From a virus, in IMG/VR virus record IMGVR_UViG_3300035703_000209, positions 1 through 38,161 of that record: a stretch of 38,161 nt of DNA. One strand, 5' to 3'. The translations under genes were made by a program, and so were the position numbers. Position 1 is the first letter of the stretch. The number at the start of each line of letters is the position of its first letter. Below are positions 1-6,627 of this stretch, in pieces. The notes beneath the pieces are model-generated. The model made no database searches. It had not been told where the DNA came from and saw nothing but the letters and a program-made list of their open reading frames with translations.

Positions 1-1
1 A

Positions 2-73
2 GTGATGATGAAACTGTCTAATAAACCGTGCTATAAAACTTTCTACACTTACGTTCACTATAACTTCTCATAG
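2..73 (+). CDS. possible 3' end of an upstream gene
   Basis: The frame is open from the left edge and ends at a TAG at 71-73. The visible residues are mostly polar and aromatic and end YVHYNFS. It may be the tail of a gene outside the window or a chance 22-codon frame from the ATG at 5. No family is recognisable. Confidence 0.25.
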   Translation: MMMKLSNKPCYKTFYTYVHYNFS

Positions 74-77
74 GACA

Positions 78-96
78 CTTGGGGAACTGTCCCAAG
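78..96 (+). terminator. hairpin upstream of the first promoter
   Basis: CTTGGG (78-83) pairs with CCCAAG (91-96) across a 7-nt loop. There is no U-run, so it may be a weak terminator or a hairpin of the stop-hairpin-promoter type seen later in the window. Confidence 0.4.
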
Positions 97-120
97 GGCA
101 CTCCCGTAAGAACTTGGACG

Positions 121-129
121 TGCTATAAT
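121..129 (+). promoter_or_regulatory. extended -10 promoter for the first small-gene operon
   Basis: TGCTATAAT is a perfect extended -10 (TGn-TATAAT), about 22 nt before the ATG at 152. No good -35 is visible. It is the only strong promoter seen before the overlapping run of genes to about 5.2 kb. Confidence 0.6.
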
Positions 130-151
130 ACTTTTATAAAAAAGAAACCCG

Positions 152-277
152 ATGAGCACTCTTGATGTAATCAAGTTCTTCATTCCATATGCAGAAAAAA
201 ATGATAAAGGGGAAGTAATTAGTATGACTTTCCCTTGGGGTTTTGTTATTATTCTAATCCTTGTTACTTTATCCTGA
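152..277 (+). CDS. small membrane protein
   Basis: A 41-residue protein starting MSTLDVIKFF. The last 15 residues (FPWGFVIILILVTLS) are a hydrophobic stretch that could span or dock on a membrane. It is the first gene after the extended -10 promoter, and its TGA overlaps the next ATG as ATGA-type coupling. No family is recognised; length and position fit a small early phage protein. Confidence 0.5.
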   Translation: MSTLDVIKFFIPYAEKNDKGEVISMTFPWGFVIILILVTLS

Positions 278-573
278 TGACTTATTCACTTAATCAAGAA
301 GCAACAGCATTCTCTTACACTCGTGAAGAACTCTTTGAGTGTATTACAAAGATTGTTGCACATCCACACAAAACCATCACAGAACACGACCAATCCCGTG
401 CTCTTGCCATTATGGTAGTATTTGATGATTACTTCACCAATTACACTGAAAGTGATAATAATGGTGGACACTGCGTTTATGAACAAGATGCCACAGACTT
501 TACTGATTTTGTAAGGTTCAAACTTGGTATTGATGATTATGATGCTGTTGATATTAATGAGGTACTAAAATGA
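277..573 (+). CDS. unknown small acidic protein
   Basis: 98 residues from the ATG at 277, which overlaps the preceding TGA and so is preferred over the in-frame start at 235 inside the upstream gene. It is helical in character with an acidic C-terminal half (GIDDYDAVDINEVLK). The next gene overlaps it by 4 nt. No family is recognised. Confidence 0.65.
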   Translation: MTYSLNQEATAFSYTREELFECITKIVAHPHKTITEHDQSRALAIMVVFDDYFTNYTESDNNGGHCVYEQDATDFTDFVRFKLGIDDYDAVDINEVLK

Positions 574-815
574 CACGATTTACGAAGAACCCAGATGAGA
601 TTGTTCTGGAAGATGTAAAAATGTTCCATTATGAGGTAATGGAAGAAGGACGTGCAGTGTGGATGGGAATTTATCTCAATAACGGTCAAATCTTTCACTT
701 AAACATTGGTGGTGATAATCTTTATGTAAACTATTCTGATGAGGGTATGGGAGCATGGGATGACCCTATTCCCGATGGTGTTGACCCATGGAACCTTGGA
801 GATAGGGGAGTATAA
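570..815 (+). CDS. unknown small protein
   Basis: 81 residues, acidic and aromatic, with a central segment suggestive of beta strands (AVWMGIYLNNGQIFHLNIGG). It starts in an ATGA overlap with the preceding stop and ends in TAATG with the next gene, so translational coupling is likely. No known domain is seen. Confidence 0.65.
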   Translation: MTRFTKNPDEIVLEDVKMFHYEVMEEGRAVWMGIYLNNGQIFHLNIGGDNLYVNYSDEGMGAWDDPIPDGVDPWNLGDRGV

Positions 816-1162
816 TGGACTTTCCAGTGCTCTTAAACAAGTGGATAATCGGATTTAAACCGATTTACTATACGCCATTCTGGTGGTGGTATAGGTTGAT
901 GTCTCATCAAGGTTTTCGCTTTGATGACTATCATGTATGGGGAGAGTTCTGGCATTCTCTTAACCACGGTTGGGAGCATATGGAATATGTAAATGAGTTT
1001 GAAAAGTATTGGGGTAAAGGTTCTTATCCACCTGAACAAATTGTCTTACCACAAAAAGACTTTGATGCCCTTGTAGAAAAACTCAACGAACCACCACAAT
1101 ACAACGAAAATATTGCTAGAGTATTAAGTCGTAAAGTACCATGGGAAACTAAAAATGATTGA
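815..1162 (+). CDS. small protein with DUF1778/TacA-like C-terminal tail
   Basis: 115 residues. The N-terminal half is rich in W, Y and H (PFWWWYRLM, HSLNHGWEHMEYV). The last ~38 residues (LPQKDFDALVEKLNEPP, then NIARVLSRKVPWE) resemble the C-terminal tail of DUF1778 (TacA-type) antitoxins, which in that family wraps round and neutralises a GNAT toxin. The ribbon-helix-helix DNA-binding half of those antitoxins is not visible. The resemblance is by eye; a chance helical match is possible. Confidence 0.65.
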   Translation: MDFPVLLNKWIIGFKPIYYTPFWWWYRLMSHQGFRFDDYHVWGEFWHSLNHGWEHMEYVNEFEKYWGKGSYPPEQIVLPQKDFDALVEKLNEPPQYNENIARVLSRKVPWETKND

Positions 1163-1382
1163 AGACGATAAAAAAGCACTTAGAGAGTTTATGCGTGGAT
1201 TTGCATTTATTATTTCTATTGTCGGTATTGCTATTCTTATCATATCTTTTATCTCATGGGGAGATAGTGTACCAGATACTAAACAGGACACCATGGTGGT
1301 TGGCACCTACAAGGGGTGTGATATAATTCAATGGCACTACGGTCCTCTTGCCGAATACAAATACTTTCTTTACTGCGAATGA
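1155..1382 (+). CDS. single-pass membrane protein
   Basis: 75 residues. A charged N-terminus (MIEDDKKALREFMR) is followed by one transmembrane helix at about residues 16-33 (FAFIISIVGIAILIISFI). The C-terminal domain carries two cysteines (KGCDIIQWHYG, YFLYC). The topology suggests a C-terminal domain on the far side of the inner membrane. It overlaps its neighbours by 8 and 4 nt. Confidence 0.65.
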   Translation: MIEDDKKALREFMRGFAFIISIVGIAILIISFISWGDSVPDTKQDTMVVGTYKGCDIIQWHYGPLAEYKYFLYCE

Positions 1383-1576
1383 CACAAACATTTCAACAAA
1401 CCTGTGACAAACCATATGACAGGCATCATTACAAGTTAGTGTATAGTAATGGTAAATCTGTTGTTCTAGATGACTATATGGATGTACAGGCACATTGGTT
1501 TCAAACTCCTCAACAATTTTTGAGTCATGTTGAGGTTCTTGACATTCCTCAAAAGAAAAAGAAGGGGTTCAAATGA
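1379..1576 (+). CDS. unknown small basic protein
   Basis: 65 residues from the ATG at 1379, chosen because it overlaps the previous TGA; an upstream in-frame ATG at 1331 lies inside the previous gene. It ends in a lysine run (QKKKKGFK). Its aromatic-rich middle (VVLDDYMDVQAHWF) is not recognisable. Confidence 0.6.
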   Translation: MTQTFQQTCDKPYDRHHYKLVYSNGKSVVLDDYMDVQAHWFQTPQQFLSHVEVLDIPQKKKKGFK

Positions 1577-1767
1577 TTTCTATCTTTGATATCATGCACG
1601 ATGAACGTCGTTATGGCTGGGTTGTAGATAAAAACTACGACTGGATTAATATGCTACACAGAATGCAAAAAAACAATCCTCGTCGTTTTAAAGAATTTCA
1701 GTATTCTCAAGAAACAATTTATCATTATCTAGATAGATTGCAACAGGAGCAAAATCTTTATGACTGA
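1573..1767 (+). CDS. unknown small protein
   Basis: 64 residues, aromatic and charged (FDIMHDERRYGWVVDKNYDW), with a probable C-terminal helix (TIYHYLDRLQQEQ). It is coupled by an ATGA overlap to the gene before and an 8-nt overlap with the gene after. No family is recognised. Confidence 0.6.
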   Translation: MISIFDIMHDERRYGWVVDKNYDWINMLHRMQKNNPRRFKEFQYSQETIYHYLDRLQQEQNLYD

Positions 1768-1948
1768 TAATAGATTTGATGAATGGTTTAATGAATTGGT
1801 GGGATTTTCTTTCCGTTCTGAATGGTTTTATGATGACTTTGACTATGCTGCCAAAACAAATGATTATAAAAAGGTGGTTGAATGGATGAAAACTGCCTAT
1901 GAGGTAGGATATGAGGAAGGGCAACGACTTTATGGAGGAACAGAATGA
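1760..1948 (+). CDS. unknown small acidic protein
   Basis: 62 residues with alternating acidic and aromatic residues (EWFYDDFDYAAK) and a helical second half (VVEWMKTAYEVGYEEGQRL). It starts 8 nt before the previous stop and overlaps the next start. No domain is recognised. Confidence 0.6.
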   Translation: MTDNRFDEWFNELVGFSFRSEWFYDDFDYAAKTNDYKKVVEWMKTAYEVGYEEGQRLYGGTE

Positions 1949-2106
1949 ACTTCACACCCGAACAATATAAACTCATTCACACTGCTGTTCGACGATATCA
2001 GATTGAGAAGACCGTTCTGAATAGTGATGAGTACCAACAGTGTAATGAGATACTTGACGAACTCTTCGATACCGTGTATACTCAACGTGTTGAACAACCG
2101 ACTTAA
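1945..2106 (+). CDS. unknown small helical protein
   Basis: 53 residues starting MNFTPEQYKLIHTAVRRYQ, predicted helical by composition, with one cysteine. The ATG shares bases with the preceding TGA (ATGA). The pattern 'EKTVLNSDEYQQCNEIL' is similar in layout to the product at 11597-11767 (IEGNEYQQFLYSHL), so the two may be distant paralogues. Confidence 0.6.
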   Translation: MNFTPEQYKLIHTAVRRYQIEKTVLNSDEYQQCNEILDELFDTVYTQRVEQPT

Positions 2107-2111
2107 ATATT

Positions 2112-2318
2112 ATGGGACGACCAAAAAAATCTGAAATTGTGGCTGTTCAAAATCGGGATGAAGAGTTTCCTTTTGATCAATTTCCTTGGAAGTTGGTTTA
2201 TAAGGACAGAAACGATATTCGTAAGTGTTACTTTGATAGTGAACACAATCGTCAAAAACATATTGACCGATACAAACTTAAAAAAAACGAAATTAAACTA
2301 AGTTACAAATATGACTGA
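2112..2318 (+). CDS. small basic protein with AT-hook-like start
   Basis: 68 residues. It begins MGRPKKSE, a GRPKK tract resembling an AT-hook minor-groove binder, and has a Lys/Arg-rich C-terminus. One AT-hook-like tract is weak evidence of DNA binding. It follows the previous gene after 5 nt and overlaps the next by 8 nt. Confidence 0.6.
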   Translation: MGRPKKSEIVAVQNRDEEFPFDQFPWKLVYKDRNDIRKCYFDSEHNRQKHIDRYKLKKNEIKLSYKYD

Positions 2319-2442
2319 ACGCACCTTTGTAGATAAAAACGGAAATTCTTGGTCTTGGGAAGAGACTTCGGAGACTATTGAGGCACTTAAACAACTACAC
2401 GAAGCAGTTAAAAAAGTAAATGAAAGAAAAGAAACTAATTGA
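2311..2442 (+). CDS. unknown 43-residue protein
   Basis: Starts MTERTFVDKNGNSWSWEETS and is then helical and charged. It overlaps the upstream gene by 8 nt and the downstream gene by 23 nt, as in the rest of this compressed operon. No family is recognised. Confidence 0.55.
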   Translation: MTERTFVDKNGNSWSWEETSETIEALKQLHEAVKKVNERKETN

Positions 2443-2629
2443 TGACTGTTTTTATATTCAAGAAAAAACATATGGACTCTGGGAATCAACCGATAAAGAT
2501 GGAAATGGATTGGTCACGTCTCTCACTGAAGAGCAATGTATATCAGCAACCCGTTACATTCTTAAAGGACGGCAGGAAGGTTTCCCTGAATCCAAAGTTC
2601 ATTCGGGAATTGTAGATGGAAAACTCTGA
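2420..2629 (+). CDS. unknown small protein
   Basis: 69 residues (MKEKKLIDDCFYIQEKTYGL). The overlap with the previous gene is 23 nt; no later in-frame ATG would shorten it. The middle is polar and probably beta-rich (YGLWESTDKDGNG), followed by a helix (TEEQCISATRYILKG). No domain is recognised. Confidence 0.6.
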   Translation: MKEKKLIDDCFYIQEKTYGLWESTDKDGNGLVTSLTEEQCISATRYILKGRQEGFPESKVHSGIVDGKL

Positions 2630-2780
2630 TTATCCTTACCATGTTCTAGATTCTACTACGCCTTGGTATGAGTGGTTATGCTACTGTGAGATTTGCCATC
2701 AGTTAGATGTTAAAGGGCAACCAAGTATGCGAAGATATATGGCATATCGAAACTATCTCAAATCTGTCGGTGTATTATGA
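2616..2780 (+). CDS. unknown small protein with a CxxC pair
   Basis: 54 residues. The middle carries LCYCEICHQL, three closely spaced cysteines and a histidine that could bind zinc. The C-terminus is basic (MRRYMAYRNYLKS). It resembles half a zinc-ribbon or knuckle; nucleic-acid binding is only a guess. Confidence 0.6.
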   Translation: MENSDYPYHVLDSTTPWYEWLCYCEICHQLDVKGQPSMRRYMAYRNYLKSVGVL

Positions 2781-3013
2781 TTAGACAATTAAGAATAATT
2801 TTATGGCAAATAGTTTCGGAATTAGAACAACGTCTGTATCCTTATGAAAAAGAGGATGCAGGCGATTACTATTATACGGTTAAAAATGATGAGACTGGTG
2901 AAAGTTATATGATTATTGAGTGGATTAAATCCTTTGATGAGCGTATTATAAGACTTCAAGATGAAATGATGTATGTTCAAAGTCAATTGAGAAATTTAAA
3001 AACAAATGATTAA
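2777..3013 (+). CDS. unknown protein with C-terminal coiled coil
   Basis: 78 residues. The C-terminal half (SFDERIIRLQDEMMYVQSQL) has heptad-like spacing of hydrophobic residues, suggesting a short coiled coil. ATGA overlap upstream and 8-nt overlap downstream. The next gene product is also coiled-coil, so they could pair; this is inference. Confidence 0.6.
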   Translation: MIRQLRIILWQIVSELEQRLYPYEKEDAGDYYYTVKNDETGESYMIIEWIKSFDERIIRLQDEMMYVQSQLRNLKTND

Positions 3014-3248
3014 AAAATTTATTAAATGGTTTTTCTCACCATCAATCAAACCTAATTTTAATGATTATGATGACATATATGAACGTATTATTGAACTGGA
3101 AGAAAAATATCAATGTCTTTTAGTGGATGTGAAACGTCTAGAAGAAGAAAACATTTCAACTACAAATGAACTCTATCGAATGGAGAACTCTCTTGATGCC
3201 CGTATAGATATTCTTGCTGAGCGTTGTAGGATTGATTACGATGTATGA
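3006..3248 (+). CDS. small coiled-coil protein
   Basis: 80 residues. The N-terminus is basic and aromatic (MIKKFIKWFFSP) and could be amphipathic and membrane-touching. Residues ~25-75 show regular heptads (IIELEEKYQCLLVDVKRLEE). Function unknown. Confidence 0.6.
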   Translation: MIKKFIKWFFSPSIKPNFNDYDDIYERIIELEEKYQCLLVDVKRLEEENISTTNELYRMENSLDARIDILAERCRIDYDV

Positions 3249-3420
3249 ATTAGATGACTTCGAAAAAGCACTTGCACACTTTGGAACAAGAGTTGATGTT
3301 ATCATAGCAATGGAAATGGGAGGCAAATTAGATGCTGACGCTGCTTACAAAAATATTAAATTGGAACTCAAAGAACTCAAGCGAATCCGAAAGTCCATCA
3401 AAAAAGACAAGGATTTGTGA
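3241..3420 (+). CDS. unknown helical protein, possible +1 frameshift partner
   Basis: 59 residues from the ATG at 3241, which overlaps the previous stop. It is helical and ends in a lysine-rich tail (KRIRKSIKKDKDL). The last codons run over an A6 tract (ATC AAA AAA GAC). Shifting to +1 there would join it to the cysteine-rich frame that ends at 3535, which has no good start of its own. Confidence 0.6.
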   Translation: MYELDDFEKALAHFGTRVDVIIAMEMGGKLDADAAYKNIKLELKELKRIRKSIKKDKDL

Positions 3421-3535
3421 TAGATGTGGAGTAGAAAAACCACTTGATAAAGACCATTATGATGTTGTAAAATACTTTCGTGATGGGTTCTCATATTACT
3501 GTCATGATTGTAGTAAACCAAAATCAAAAGACTGA
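3332..3535 (+). CDS. four-cysteine zinc-ribbon-like protein, start uncertain
   Basis: The meaningful part is ~40 residues: CDRCGVEKPLDKDHY, then YYCHDCSKPKS, a CxxC...CxxC pattern expected to bind one zinc. The only in-frame ATG is at 3332, 89 nt inside the previous gene, and its first ~27 residues look like out-of-frame noise. Either a non-ATG start (for example ATT at 3413) or a +1 frameshift from 3241-3420 would give a more sensible protein. Confidence 0.5.
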   Translation: MLTLLTKILNWNSKNSSESESPSKKTRICDRCGVEKPLDKDHYDVVKYFRDGFSYYCHDCSKPKSKD

Positions 3536-3693
3536 TGGAAGATACACTTAAAATAACAGAGAACGAGGACGGATCGTTCACCATGGACTGGGATCCAAAA
3601 GACCCAAGATGGGAATGGTTAAATGGGTTGACAAGCAAAGAGATTCAGGTTATAGTGGAGCAAGCAATTAAAGAACATCTTGATGGACTCTGA
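3535..3693 (+). CDS. conserved-type small cyanophage protein
   Basis: 52 residues beginning MEDTLKITENEDGSFTMDWD, then PKDPRWEWLNGLTSKE. This 'ENEDGSFTMDWDPKDPRW' layout is familiar from small cyanophage proteins of unknown function. One-base overlap with the upstream stop; the next gene starts inside its end. Confidence 0.7.
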   Translation: MEDTLKITENEDGSFTMDWDPKDPRWEWLNGLTSKEIQVIVEQAIKEHLDGL

Positions 3694-4438
3694 CTACAAG
3701 AAGTATTCTCTTGAACAACTTGATAACTGGATGCACGATGCGATGTCTTCTGGTGGAGCATCACCTCAAGAAATCTATGATGTGATTAAAGGTGTTGTTG
3801 AGGAAAACTACTACACTTACAAGTATCAAGCATCGCAGGCATATGAACTTCTTGCTCTTCTGAATGGTAATGGTAAGGGTCATATTGAAGAATATGACGA
3901 ATATAAAGGTTCTACAGTAAGCAGTGTGAGTGATACTATGCCTCCTTGGGGACACAGTGATATGGAAGCACTCAAATATACTGATGAAGAACTGAATGCG
4001 ATGTGCGACAAAGCAGCATCGGATCAGGAGAAAGAAAAGTGTCGTGAATATAATCTGCGTGAGGCAGAGTATTATGATAAGCGAGCAAAACTTGATGCAG
4101 AACACTCTAAGCATTACTATGATTACACTCGCAATGATTCAAATAGAAAAAATCCATTTTTAACATATGATGAAGCAATTGCTGCTGGTTATGAAATGAC
4201 TGATGATGGTTTTTGGATTTCTTCGGATAAAAAAGGTAAAGTAAAAAAGTGGATTCTACCTGTTGAAGAAGTAAAGGATACTGATACTGACGAAACAGAA
4301 TATTTTGTGTCTTTCCCTGATAATCTTTTAGAAGCAGCAAAACTGAAAGAGGGTGATGAAATTAAATGGGTTGATAATGGAGATGGATCTTATACTATTA
4401 CTAAAGTTACCAAACCACTTGAAATGGATGAGTGTTGA
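3683..4438 (+). CDS. 251-aa protein with C-terminal AbrB/MazE-like swapped-hairpin domain
   Basis: The N-terminal half is helical and acidic (YSLEQLDNWMHDAMSSGGAS; CDKAASDQEKEKC). The last ~45 residues (YFVSFPDNLLEAAKLKEGD, then EIKWVDNGDGSYTITKV) match the AbrB/SpoVT/MazE-type beta layout, a small DNA-binding dimer fold. The ATG at 3683 is preferred to the TTG at 3680. A stand-alone protein with a similar layout lies at 29015-29185. The N-terminal part is not recognised. Confidence 0.75.
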   Translation: MDSDYKKYSLEQLDNWMHDAMSSGGASPQEIYDVIKGVVEENYYTYKYQASQAYELLALLNGNGKGHIEEYDEYKGSTVSSVSDTMPPWGHSDMEALKYTDEELNAMCDKAASDQEKEKCREYNLREAEYYDKRAKLDAEHSKHYYDYTRNDSNRKNPFLTYDEAIAAGYEMTDDGFWISSDKKGKVKKWILPVEEVKDTDTDETEYFVSFPDNLLEAAKLKEGDEIKWVDNGDGSYTITKVTKPLEMDEC

Positions 4439-4608
4439 TGATTGAAACTCTTATCTGTGGTTATAATATATTCTGCCACTTGAAAAATGTGGTAGAATAT
4501 CCAAGGACACAAATACCTGCGATAAAATATTATGAACCAGGTAAATCCTGCTATGTTGATGGAATTTTTTATACAAAATGTGAGGACAGATTAAATGGCA
4601 TTAAGTGA
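4438..4608 (+). CDS. unknown small cysteine-containing protein
   Basis: 56 residues with four cysteines (LICGYNIFCHL, KSCYVDG, TKCED). The ATG overlaps the previous TGA by one base and the end overlaps the next gene by 14 nt. Function unknown. Confidence 0.55.
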   Translation: MIETLICGYNIFCHLKNVVEYPRTQIPAIKYYEPGKSCYVDGIFYTKCEDRLNGIK

Positions 4609-4825
4609 ATCGGTAGAACAAAGTTTAAAGGAAGCAGAAGCATCTTTGCGTAATGCACTTGCATATGCTGCACGTCAAGAACGTCCTATGGTATGTTCGG
4701 TCATTGCTGACCTCATCTCACGTATTGAGTCTGTAATGACTACAGATTCTCTTCTTGATAAACTAGAAAATCGTAAACCAGGTGATTCTGGATTCTTTGG
4801 AACTATTTTTGGAAAAGATGTCTGA
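4595..4825 (+). CDS. conserved-type small cyanophage protein
   Basis: 76 residues beginning MALSESVEQSLKEAEASLRN, a helical hairpin-like protein with a glycine-rich C-terminus (KPGDSGFFGTIFGKDV). The 'ESVxQSLxEAExSLRNALAxAAR' layout is one I associate with T4-like cyanophages; no function is known to me. Confidence 0.75.
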   Translation: MALSESVEQSLKEAEASLRNALAYAARQERPMVCSVIADLISRIESVMTTDSLLDKLENRKPGDSGFFGTIFGKDV

Positions 4826-5180
4826 ACAACAACCCAACGAACTCGGCAAAGCACTTCAAGAATGGTGGGATAGCAGTGCTTTCAAGGAAATGCAAAAAGC
4901 AAATGAAGAAGCAAAGCAACGGGCAGTAGGAAAGTATTTTATGCTTTCTGAATCTGATAAACTTGATATGGTTCAGGCAATCTGCTATATTATGTGTAAG
5001 GCAGAAAGCGAAGGAACCAGTCACAGAGGACTGCAAGATGCCCTGGGAATCTATCCTTCTGGTTTCTGGGTTGACCATCTTATGGAGGTTCATAATGCTC
5101 TGTGGTCTTATTTTCATGATAAGAAAGGAGAACAAGAACTGAAAGATGACCTTGATGCACTTGATGACTTTGTTAAATAG
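4818..5180 (+). CDS. conserved-type cyanophage protein
   Basis: 120 residues from the ATG at 4818, overlapping the previous stop by 8 nt. It contains FMLSESDKLDMVQAICYIMC and SHRGLQDALGIYPSGFWVDH, a layout I recall from cyanophage genomes. Mostly helical and soluble. Function unknown. It ends the long overlapping run: 84 nt follow before the next start. Confidence 0.75.
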   Translation: MSEQQPNELGKALQEWWDSSAFKEMQKANEEAKQRAVGKYFMLSESDKLDMVQAICYIMCKAESEGTSHRGLQDALGIYPSGFWVDHLMEVHNALWSYFHDKKGEQELKDDLDALDDFVK

Positions 5181-5264
5181 TGTAACACAATCCCAAAGAA
5201 AACATTAAGTTTCTAGATATTAGTGTATTGGAATGCTAACATTGGGACACATCGCAAGAAACTT

Positions 5265-5441
5265 ATGACTCTAGCAAAAACTGGACCCGAAATTCTTACA
5301 CAAGAAGAATGGGATGAACTTTTAGCACTTAAAGATGCTATAACTTGGTGCCCACAAACAGTTTCTGCTGAAAAAATGGAAAAGTTTACTGAACTTATGG
5401 TTCGTTCTCTTGAGGGAAAAGGTGACTGCACCCCCCGATAA
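5265..5441 (+). CDS. conserved-type small cyanophage protein
   Basis: 58 residues from the ATG at 5265: MTLAKTGPEILTQEEWDELL, then a helix (EKMEKFTELMVRSLEGKGD). An in-frame GTG at 5223 would add 14 residues (MYWNANIGTHRKKL); I prefer the ATG because the conserved-looking part begins there. Function unknown. Confidence 0.7.
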   Translation: MTLAKTGPEILTQEEWDELLALKDAITWCPQTVSAEKMEKFTELMVRSLEGKGDCTPR

Positions 5442-5442
5442 A

Positions 5443-5449
5443 ATAAATA
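5443..5449 (+). promoter_or_regulatory. T4-type late promoter before cp12
   Basis: ATAAATA matches the core of the T4 late -10 (TATAAATA), read by gp55-type sigma. It lies 21 nt before the cp12 ATG. Confidence 0.5.
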
Positions 5450-5470
5450 TTATCATCACGTTACAAAACT

Positions 5471-5683
5471 ATGGAAAACATCGACCAACATATTCAAAAG
5501 GATGAGGACCTTTTGAATGATCCTATGATTTCCCCACAGTCGCGGAGACATACGGAAGAAGAATTAGAAGCACTTAAAGCATATAAAGAACATCATCCAG
5601 AAGATACTCACGATCCTACACCACTGGAACTTTATTGTGATGCCAATCCTGGTGCAATCGAGTGTAGAGTTTACGAAGATTGA
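5471..5683 (+). CDS. cp12: CP12-like Calvin-cycle inhibitor
   Basis: 70 residues. The C-terminus PLELYCDANPGAIECRVYED is the CP12 signature: a cysteine pair (C56, C65) eight residues apart, then RVYED. The N-terminal half (SPQSRRHTEEELEALKAY) stands where CP12 has its AWDxVEEL helix. In cyanobacteria CP12 uses these cysteines to bind GAPDH and then phosphoribulokinase, shutting the Calvin cycle. Cyanophage copies are thought to push carbon into the pentose phosphate pathway for nucleotides and NADPH. A late-type promoter motif precedes it and a terminator follows it. Confidence 0.85.
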   Translation: MENIDQHIQKDEDLLNDPMISPQSRRHTEEELEALKAYKEHHPEDTHDPTPLELYCDANPGAIECRVYED

Positions 5684-5690
5684 ATCGAGT

Positions 5691-5716
5691 AGGGGGTTGA
5701 CAACCCTCTTTTTTTA
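5691..5716 (+). terminator. rho-independent terminator after cp12
   Basis: GGGTTG (5694-5699) and CAACCC (5701-5706) form the stem, with CTCTTTTTTT following. A classical terminator between cp12 and the methylase gene. Confidence 0.8.
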
Positions 5717-5731
5717 TTTTAAAATTATTTA

Positions 5732-6556
5732 ATGAACAAACCATTCTTAAAGTGGGCAGGAAACAAATATCGAGTTCTTCCCCATCTTATTCCTCATATT
5801 GGATATCCAAAGCGTTATTGTGAACCTTTTGGTGGTAGTCTTTCTGTGGCTTTGAATACATCAGCAGAACAATACATCTTAAACGATGTGAATAGGGATC
5901 TTGTGGCAATTTATCAGAATCTAGTTGACCCAACTGATGATAACTTTATCAATTATTGTGAAGAATTATTCAGACCAGAAAATAATACTAGAGAAGCATA
6001 TCTAGAGTTTCGTAAGCATTTTAATCAGATAACAGACCCTACAGAGAGGGCACGACTGTTTATTTACTTGAATCGTCATTGTTTCAACGGACTCTCAAGA
6101 TATAACAAAAAAGGTGAATTTAATGTTCCCTTTGGTAAGTATGATAAACCATCTTGCCCAGTGGAAGAAATGATGAATTTTAGGATGTTTTTCTTGACTA
6201 AACAACTGGTTCGATTCACATCACTTTCATTTGAAGATCCATCTTTGTATGATGACTTAGAATCAGGAGATACTGTATACTTTGACCCTCCATATATTCC
6301 AGTTTCCGACACTGCATCATTTACAGATTATGCAACCGAAGGATTTACACATCAACAACAGATAGAACTTGCAAATTTATGCGAATCTCTGGCAAATCGT
6401 GGAATTAAAGTGATACTTTCTAATCATGATGTACCTGTTGCAAGAGAACTTTATAAAAACGCTCAAATCTACCCGATTCAGGTCACCAGGACTATCTCTG
6501 CTAAAGGTGATAGCAGGAAAAAAGCAAATGAACTGATTGCCGTGTGGCAGTCCTGA
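5732..6556 (+). CDS. dam: Dam-type N6-adenine DNA methyltransferase (D12 class)
   Basis: 274 residues, about the size of E. coli Dam (278). Motifs in order: FLKWAGNK (5-12, the N-terminal Dam motif), EPFGGS (31-36, SAM-binding motif I), NDVN (51-54), and DPPY (185-188, catalytic motif IV). It transfers a methyl group from SAM to adenine N6; for this class the usual site is GATC. It follows a terminator by about 15 nt with no recognised promoter in between. Likely roles are protection against GATC-cutting enzymes, including the MutH-like protein at 23332-23919. GATC specificity is inferred. Confidence 0.92.
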   Translation: MNKPFLKWAGNKYRVLPHLIPHIGYPKRYCEPFGGSLSVALNTSAEQYILNDVNRDLVAIYQNLVDPTDDNFINYCEELFRPENNTREAYLEFRKHFNQITDPTERARLFIYLNRHCFNGLSRYNKKGEFNVPFGKYDKPSCPVEEMMNFRMFFLTKQLVRFTSLSFEDPSLYDDLESGDTVYFDPPYIPVSDTASFTDYATEGFTHQQQIELANLCESLANRGIKVILSNHDVPVARELYKNAQIYPIQVTRTISAKGDSRKKANELIAVWQS

Positions 6557-6559
6557 AAC

Positions 6560-6596
6560 TGGCACACATGGGGTTCTCAGGGCACTGGGGACCCCT
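6560..6596 (+). terminator. TGGCACA element and GC-rich hairpin after dam
   Basis: The TGGCACA heptamer (6560-6566) is followed by an 11-bp stem: GGGGTTCTCAG pairs with CTGGGGACCCC through two G-U pairs, loop GGCA. There is no U-run; a TATAAT begins at 6597, directly after the stem. Confidence 0.65.
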
Positions 6597-6602
6597 TATA
6601 AT
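6597..6602 (+). promoter_or_regulatory. -10 promoter, family A
   Basis: TATAAT followed by GTAATCAA and a GAAAC-type leader. The same block appears at 9028 and 10992. It abuts the hairpin above. Confidence 0.65.
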
Positions 6603-6627
6603 ATGTGGGTAATCAACGAAACGCCTC

